NCBI GenBank assembly: GCA_045628945.1
Contig: JAZQQG010000049.1
Coordinates: 1 to 64,000, forward strand
From: RGIG4034 sp045628945
Lineage (GTDB): Bacteria; Bacillota; Clostridia; Lachnospirales; Lachnospiraceae
DNA length: 64,000 nucleotides
Direction: 5' to 3'
This document shows, piece after piece, positions 59,840 to 64,000 of this stretch; within the stretch, counting starts at the first letter, position 1; each line of letters begins with the position of its first letter. The translations under genes and the position numbers were made by a program. The notes below the pieces were generated by a model, which did no database searches, was not told the origin of the DNA, and was given only the letters and a program-made list of their open reading frames with translations.

Positions 59840-62422
59840 CTATGCTCTTCCACCGTACTCGTATCCTGCATCCGCAATGGCAGCTTCCATCGCCTTCTCT
59901 TCTACAGACGCTTCCGCCTTCAGGGTTACCAGGTTCTTCTCATGATCTGCAACCACCTCTGTAACTCCCGGGATGGCCTCCAATGCTTTTTTTACATGTG
60001 CCTCACAATGTGCACACATCATTCCTCGAACAATAATCTGCATCGTGTTATCCTCCGTTGTCGGGGTAGGTTCCTCTCCCGCTCCGTTTGAGTTTGAATC
60101 GGACACAAGGTCCTTCCCCTCTGTTTTCTCATAGATGCGGCACAAATTCAAGCGCAACGCATTCATTACCACACAAAAACTCGACAAGCTCATGGCCGCC
60201 GCCCCAAACATCGGGTTTAAGGACCAGCCAAGCAATGCCGTATAGCATCCGGCAGCCAACGGAATTCCAAGCACATTATAGAGAAACGCCCAAAAGAGAT
60301 TCTCATGAATGTTGCGAAGGGTTCCGCGACTTAAACGAATGGCCGCCGCCACATCCCGAAGGCTGTCCTTCATCAAGACCACATCCGCCGCATCGATGGC
60401 AATCTCGGTGCCTGCTCCGATGGCAATTCCGACCTCCGCTTCCGTAAGTGCCGGAGCATCGTTGATACCGCCTCCGACCATGGCCACCGCCCCGTGCTTC
60501 TGAAGGTCGCGTACCGCCTCTGCTTTTCCGTCCGGTTTTACCTCTGCGATTACCTCATCCACCCCGGCGCTCTTCGCAATAGCCTGTGCCGTCCGCTGAT
60601 TGTCTCCGGTAAGCATCACCACCCGTAGCCCCATCCGATGCAGTTCTTCAATCGCCGCCTTCGAATCCTTACGAAGTATGTCTGCTACCGTAATCATGCC
60701 AAGATACTTCTCTCCCTTGGCAAAAAACAATGGGGTCTCCCCTCGGGCAGCTGCCTCATCCGCGCTTACACAGGCTTTCGGATATTGCAAAAGAACATCC
60801 TGAAGAAATTCTCGATTTCCGCCGCGAAGAAGCACGCCGCTTTGGAACTCCCGTCCTTCCAGCCCGTTCCCCGGAGCGATTCGAAAATCCGTAAGCGAGG
60901 CCGCCGGTATGTCCTCCCGGGAACCGATTCCGCCTGTCGTCATGGACGCCCGGACACGCTCTGCCTCCGCTACAATCGCCTTCGCCAGAGGATGCTCGCT
61001 TAACGACTCCAAGCGATAGGCCTGTTCCAAAAGCTCCTGCCCCGTGACATCTCCTTCCGGATAAAGTCCTGTAACCACCGGTTTGCCCTCCGTGAGGGTA
61101 CCGGTCTTATCCAGGGCTACTGTTTTCACCTTAGCGGTCTGTTCTAGCGATACCGCCGTCTTATAGAGAATACCGTTTCGTGCACCGACACCGCTTCCAA
61201 CCATAATCGCCACGGGAGTTGCCAATCCCAGGGCACAGGGACAGCTGATGACCAATACCGATACCGCACGTACCAGCGAATCCCCCATCGGAGCTCCGAC
61301 AAACAGCCATACAAGGAAGGTCACCAGGGCAATTCCCAGCACCGCAGGAACAAAGACTCCGGATACCCGATCTGCCACCTTGGCAATCGGTGCTTTGGTT
61401 GCCGAAGCATCACTGACCAGTTTGATGATTCGGGACAGTGTCGTATCTTCGCCGACGCCGGTTGCCCGACAGATGAGATGTCCGTTGCGATTGAAGGTTC
61501 CTGCCGATACGGAATCGCCGACCTGTCTGTCCACCGGAATACTCTCTCCGGTCAGTGCCGACTCATCCAAAGCGCCGCTTCCCTCCACAATACATCCGTC
61601 CACCGGAACCGCTTCTCCCGGTCGAACCTCGTAGAGATCCCCGACCTGAACTTCCTCCACTGCTACCTCGACCCGAACGCCCTCCCGTACAAGCGTTGCT
61701 TTCTTCGGTGCAAGGTTCATAAGACTCTTCAGTGCATTCGTGGTACGCCCCTTTGAAATCGATTCCAGGAGTTTTCCTACTGTAATCAACGTAAGAATCA
61801 TCGCTGCCGACTCAAAATAGAATTCCATCATGAGCTGTTCTACCCGGGCCGGATTTTCCTTTTGCCAGGCTGCCACCATCGCAAACAGCACAGAAACACT
61901 GTATCCAAAGGAGGCCCCTGCCCCCAGAGCTACCAGCGTATCCATATTCGGAGCGCCATGCAATACCCCCCGGAAGCCATTCACGAAAAACTTCCGATTG
62001 ATGATCATAATCGCCAGGGTGAGCACCAGTTCATAGATTCCCATCCGAATATGGTGGCCTGCCAATACATTGGGAAGCGGCCATCCCCACATCATATGCC
62101 CCATGGAAACATACATCAGGGGGAGCAACAGAATTACGGAGGCAACCAACCGCACAAGCATTCGTTTCGATTCCTCGTCCGGAAGGACGGAATGTCCTGA
62201 GTTCTGTCCCCTCAATACCGCTTTTTTCTGAAGTTCGGCCCCATATCCTGCCTCCACAACCGCACGGATTACTGCGTCCGGCGTTACCGTTCCTTCCACT
62301 CCCATGGAACCTGTCAACAGATTCACGGCGCAATGGTCGACCCCGGGCACACGGCCCACCGCCTTCTCGACTCGCGCCTGACAGGCCGCACAGCTCATGC
62401 CCGTCACCATATATTGCTGCAT
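59840..62422 (-). CDS. copA: Copper-exporting P1B-type ATPase with a substituted hinge motif
   Basis: The order in 860 residues is an N-terminal metal-binding domain (GMSCAAC, Cys11 and Cys14), eight helices with the CPCALGLATP copper site, actuator, the phosphorylation motif DKTGTLTEG, SEHPLAKAIV, then a linker and a C-terminal second metal-binding domain (about 792-860, GMMCAHC). The second domain looks like a fused CopZ-type chaperone. The hinge motif normally reading GDGINDAP reads GGGINDAP, with Gly651 in place of the Mg-binding Asp. AAAGGAG precedes the ATG. csoR lies 28 bases upstream. Confidence 0.93.
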   Translation of the reverse strand: MQQYMVTGMSCAACQARVEKAVGRVPGVDHCAVNLLTGSMGVEGTVTPDAVIRAVVEAGYGAELQKKAVLRGQNSGHSVLPDEESKRMLVRLVASVILLLPLMYVSMGHMMWGWPLPNVLAGHHIRMGIYELVLTLAIMIINRKFFVNGFRGVLHGAPNMDTLVALGAGASFGYSVSVLFAMVAAWQKENPARVEQLMMEFYFESAAMILTLITVGKLLESISKGRTTNALKSLMNLAPKKATLVREGVRVEVAVEEVQVGDLYEVRPGEAVPVDGCIVEGSGALDESALTGESIPVDRQVGDSVSAGTFNRNGHLICRATGVGEDTTLSRIIKLVSDASATKAPIAKVADRVSGVFVPAVLGIALVTFLVWLFVGAPMGDSLVRAVSVLVISCPCALGLATPVAIMVGSGVGARNGILYKTAVSLEQTAKVKTVALDKTGTLTEGKPVVTGLYPEGDVTGQELLEQAYRLESLSEHPLAKAIVAEAERVRASMTTGGIGSREDIPAASLTDFRIAPGNGLEGREFQSGVLLRGGNREFLQDVLLQYPKACVSADEAAARGETPLFFAKGEKYLGMITVADILRKDSKAAIEELHRMGLRVVMLTGDNQRTAQAIAKSAGVDEVIAEVKPDGKAEAVRDLQKHGAVAMVGGGINDAPALTEAEVGIAIGAGTEIAIDAADVVLMKDSLRDVAAAIRLSRGTLRNIHENLFWAFLYNVLGIPLAAGCYTALLGWSLNPMFGAAAMSLSSFCVVMNALRLNLCRIYEKTEGKDLVSDSNSNGAGEEPTPTTEDNTMQIIVRGMMCAHCEAHVKKALEAIPGVTEVVADHEKNLVTLKAEASVEEKAMEAAIADAGYEYGGRA

Positions 62423-62450
62423 ATCTTTTCTCCTTTTTCCAATCCCGGTG

Positions 62451-62765
62451 CTATTTCATCAGCTTGTGAAGAATCTCCACAAGTTCGTCTGCCTTTTCTT
62501 CCCGCCCTGCCTTCAAATCCTCGGTCACACAGGTCTTAATATGATTCGCAAGCAGCACCTTACTGAATCCGCCCAGCGCCGATTCCACGGCCGCAACCTG
62601 GGTCAGAATATCTACACAGTACACGCCCTCTTCCACCATCGAACGGATTCCGCGAATCTGTCCCTCGATGCGGCTTAAACGATTCATCAAGTCCTTCATT
62701 TCTTTCTCCGTACGCGCTTTCGTGCGAGGTGCGCAGTGCGGACAGGTGGTTTGTGTCTGTTCCAT
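62451..62765 (-). CDS. csoR: Copper-sensing repressor CsoR
   Basis: ATG 62765 has GGGAGG six bases upstream. After an N-terminal CPHC-containing tail (MEQTQTTCPHCAPRTK) comes the DUF156 fold: RLSRIEGQIRGIRSMVEEG, Cys in VYCVDIL, then HIKTC giving the Cys-His-Cys copper site. It releases its operator when it binds Cu(I). The 104-residue protein is full length. The perfect GC-rich palindrome upstream and copA downstream support the assignment. Confidence 0.93.
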   Translation of the reverse strand: MEQTQTTCPHCAPRTKARTEKEMKDLMNRLSRIEGQIRGIRSMVEEGVYCVDILTQVAAVESALGGFSKVLLANHIKTCVTEDLKAGREEKADELVEILHKLMK

Positions 62766-62781
62766 TCTTCTTTTCCTCCCT

Positions 62782-62798
62782 ATACCCCCAGGGGGTAT
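62782..62798. promoter_or_regulatory. CsoR operator
   Basis: ATACCCCCAGGGGGTAT is a perfect 17-base palindrome of the TACCCC/GGGGTA type bound by CsoR proteins. It lies between the predicted transcription start and the csoR ribosome binding site, so CsoR probably represses its own operon. Confidence 0.9.
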
Positions 62799-62809
62799 CT
62801 TGTAATTAA

Positions 62810-62838
62810 AAAATAACCCTCCCGACAAGGTCTGTCAA
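62810..62838 (-). promoter_or_regulatory. Promoter of the csoR-copA operon
   Basis: TTGACA (62833-62838) and TATTTT (62810-62815) are 17 bases apart on the minus strand. The -35 box lies in a hairpin that also serves as terminator of the upstream gene. Confidence 0.65.
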
Positions 62839-62842
62839 GAGG
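62810..62842 (-). terminator. Terminator of the lipoprotein gene overlapping the csoR promoter
   Basis: On the minus strand CCTCTTGACA pairs with TGTCGGGAGG (two G-U pairs) around a five-base loop and is followed by GTTATTTTTT. Confidence 0.65.
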
Positions 62843-62885
62843 ATATCTTCCTTATATTCGCTTCTTATTCGCCGACTGTCTGTGC

Positions 62886-63479
62886 TTATTCTGCCGCCGT
62901 ATACTGAATGGAGCTGATGACGCCGTCCTCCAGGATGAACAGTAAGCATACGCCGTTCTTGACGTATTTTACCATCGTGTCCCCTTCCTCAGTAGCTGCA
63001 GGATACTTCTCTGCAAGTACGGAAGCGCTGTCTCCGATGAAAACGCCTTCTCTGGTGGATACCAGATCGCTTACCAGAATAATGTTCGAGATGCGGTCGC
63101 CGCCTTCTCCTTCGTAGGTCTCAATCTGGAAATCCGGATAAGAATAGGTCTTATCCAAACCGTTGAACGCACAGCTGGGTGCTTCGAAATAGGAGCTGGG
63201 CTCACCGAGTGCCGCAAGAATATCCGCTGCAAGCATATCTACGGTAAATACGGTTTCACCGCTTACAAAAGCATATGTAGCATTCACATCAATTTCTTTT
63301 TTGCCGGTTTCCTGCTTCGTATCTTCCTTCTTCGAATCATCGGATCCGTTCGAATCCTGATTCAGGTTCGATACCTCACCGCCAACCTTCTTGGGCTTCT
63401 CTTCACCGCAGCCTGCAAGGAGGCACAGTGCCATTGCAAGGGTCAGAACCATTGCGAGTAATTTTTTCATCTTTTTCAT
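62886..63479 (-). CDS. Lipoprotein of unknown function
   Basis: A signal peptide with a Leu-Ala-Gly-Cys lipobox (Cys24) is followed by a charged, Ser/Asp/Lys-rich linker (about 25-65). The remaining compact domain of about 130 residues contains AYTFVSGETVFTVDM-like AFVSGETVFTVDM, two Cys, and a GDSASVLAEKYP segment. I do not recognise the family. It is anchored on the outer face of the membrane. It starts 21 bases after the transglutaminase-like gene, with AAGGAG, so the two are probably cotranscribed and may share a surface role. Confidence 0.75.
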   Translation of the reverse strand: MKKMKKLLAMVLTLAMALCLLAGCGEEKPKKVGGEVSNLNQDSNGSDDSKKEDTKQETGKKEIDVNATYAFVSGETVFTVDMLAADILAALGEPSSYFEAPSCAFNGLDKTYSYPDFQIETYEGEGGDRISNIILVSDLVSTREGVFIGDSASVLAEKYPAATEEGDTMVKYVKNGVCLLFILEDGVISSIQYTAAE

Positions 63480-63500
63480 TTGTTTTATCTCCTTAATCCC

Positions 63501-64000
63501 TTACGGGTTAATCTCAGGATAACCTTCCTCATCGAAACAATAGTAGCCGGGATGACGCTCTGTATACTCCGCAGCCTCCGACTTCGTCCAGAGGAAACAC
63601 TTTGTTTTCTCAATATTCGGACAGACATCGTAGAACGTCCAGCCCTTACCGTCCACATTCACAAAGCTCCAGTAATGCACGCCGCCGCGTTCGTCGATTC
63701 CCTCCTCGTTGCGGATTACATCAATGTTCTCGATGCCCGCTCTCGTAAGAAGTGCCTTCGCCATGCTGGCGTAAATGAAACAATCCCCGGTTCTGTCGGC
63801 GAAACCGTCAACCGCGCCCTGGATCCAGTCAATCTTCGTGGAGTGTCCGGAGTAGTATACCACATTTCGACGAATATAGCGATAGATGGCCCACGCCAGC
63901 TCCTCCTCGCTCATATCCGCCTTACGAATCTTCTTCAAGGCCTTATCACAATACTCCCAGACCTGCTCTTCCGTGTAGGTCTTATTTAAGACCGTTACCT
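63501..64000 (-). CDS. Transglutaminase-like domain protein, 5' end outside window
   Basis: The frame stays open to the right window edge, so the start is missing. The visible 166 residues contain a transglutaminase core: catalytic Cys in RTGDCFIYASMAKALLTRAG, His in GVHYWSFVNVD and Asp in TFYDVCPN. Such extracellular bacterial domains act as cysteine proteases or crosslinkers at the envelope; the reaction is unknown here. It ends 21 bases before the lipoprotein gene on the same strand. Confidence 0.85.
   Translation of the reverse strand, partial: VTVLNKTYTEEQVWEYCDKALKKIRKADMSEEELAWAIYRYIRRNVVYYSGHSTKIDWIQGAVDGFADRTGDCFIYASMAKALLTRAGIENIDVIRNEEGIDERGGVHYWSFVNVDGKGWTFYDVCPNIEKTKCFLWTKSEAAEYTERHPGYYCFDEEGYPEINP

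Overview
The window looks like chromosome of a low-to-mid GC Clostridia species, most likely a plant-polysaccharide-using member of the Lachnospiraceae. The signs are Trp-type T-box leaders, many lipobox-type extracellular proteins, starch and cellulose enzymes, a glycoside phosphorylase and a DUF1836 protein. The family assignment is inferred from gene content and style. No ribosomal RNA or tRNA gene, phage, insertion sequence or CRISPR array was seen.

Layout. Positions 1-5.9 kb hold a partial membrane protein, a histidine phosphatase, a surface amidase-like protein with zinc-ribbon-like repeats, a small unknown gene, and a GDPD gene with an MFS transporter gene. Positions 6-18.9 kb are a glycan locus: a lipoprotein alpha-amylase, a MalEFG-type ABC importer whose binding protein carries two extra SusE/SusF-like modules, a GH94 phosphorylase, and a second sugar ABC importer. 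Consensus promoters, LacI-type palindromes and intercistronic hairpins lie between them. Positions 19-25 kb hold a heterodimeric ABC exporter, a strongly structured candidate non-coding RNA (22917-23148) and an ABC-F ATPase. Positions 25-30 kb hold a membrane-anchored type I pullulanase, DUF1836, mntP, a 56-residue gene and trxA.

Positions 30-46.4 kb are an aromatic amino acid supercluster on the minus strand. A Trp T-box leader precedes trpE-G-D-C-F-B-A, pheA, aroB, aroC, aroQ, aroA, tyrA and a DAHP synthase. Downstream is a TrpB2-type gene with its own Trp T-box. The trpA-pheA junction holds a dense block of four different repeat types. aroE and aroK are not in the window.

Positions 46.5-56 kb are mostly housekeeping: ZIP transporter, two DegV proteins, HAD and HD hydrolases, rpoD, a cation/proton antiporter, rsmJ and thrH. 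Among them is a small two-gene cassette (53076-53721) resembling a zincin-type toxin with a partner gene, preceded by a 21-bp remnant of its own 3' end. Positions 56-64 kb hold a GH5 cellulase lipoprotein, a csoR-copA-2-hydroxyacid dehydrogenase operon with a clear CsoR operator, and a transglutaminase-like gene cut by the window edge.

The genes together describe extracellular attack on starch and beta-glucan, oligosaccharide import with phosphorolysis, self-sufficient aromatic amino acid synthesis controlled by tRNA-Trp charging, and copper export. The least explained items are the structured RNA, the trpA-pheA repeat block, the toxin-like cassette and a substitution in a normally invariant motif of CopA.
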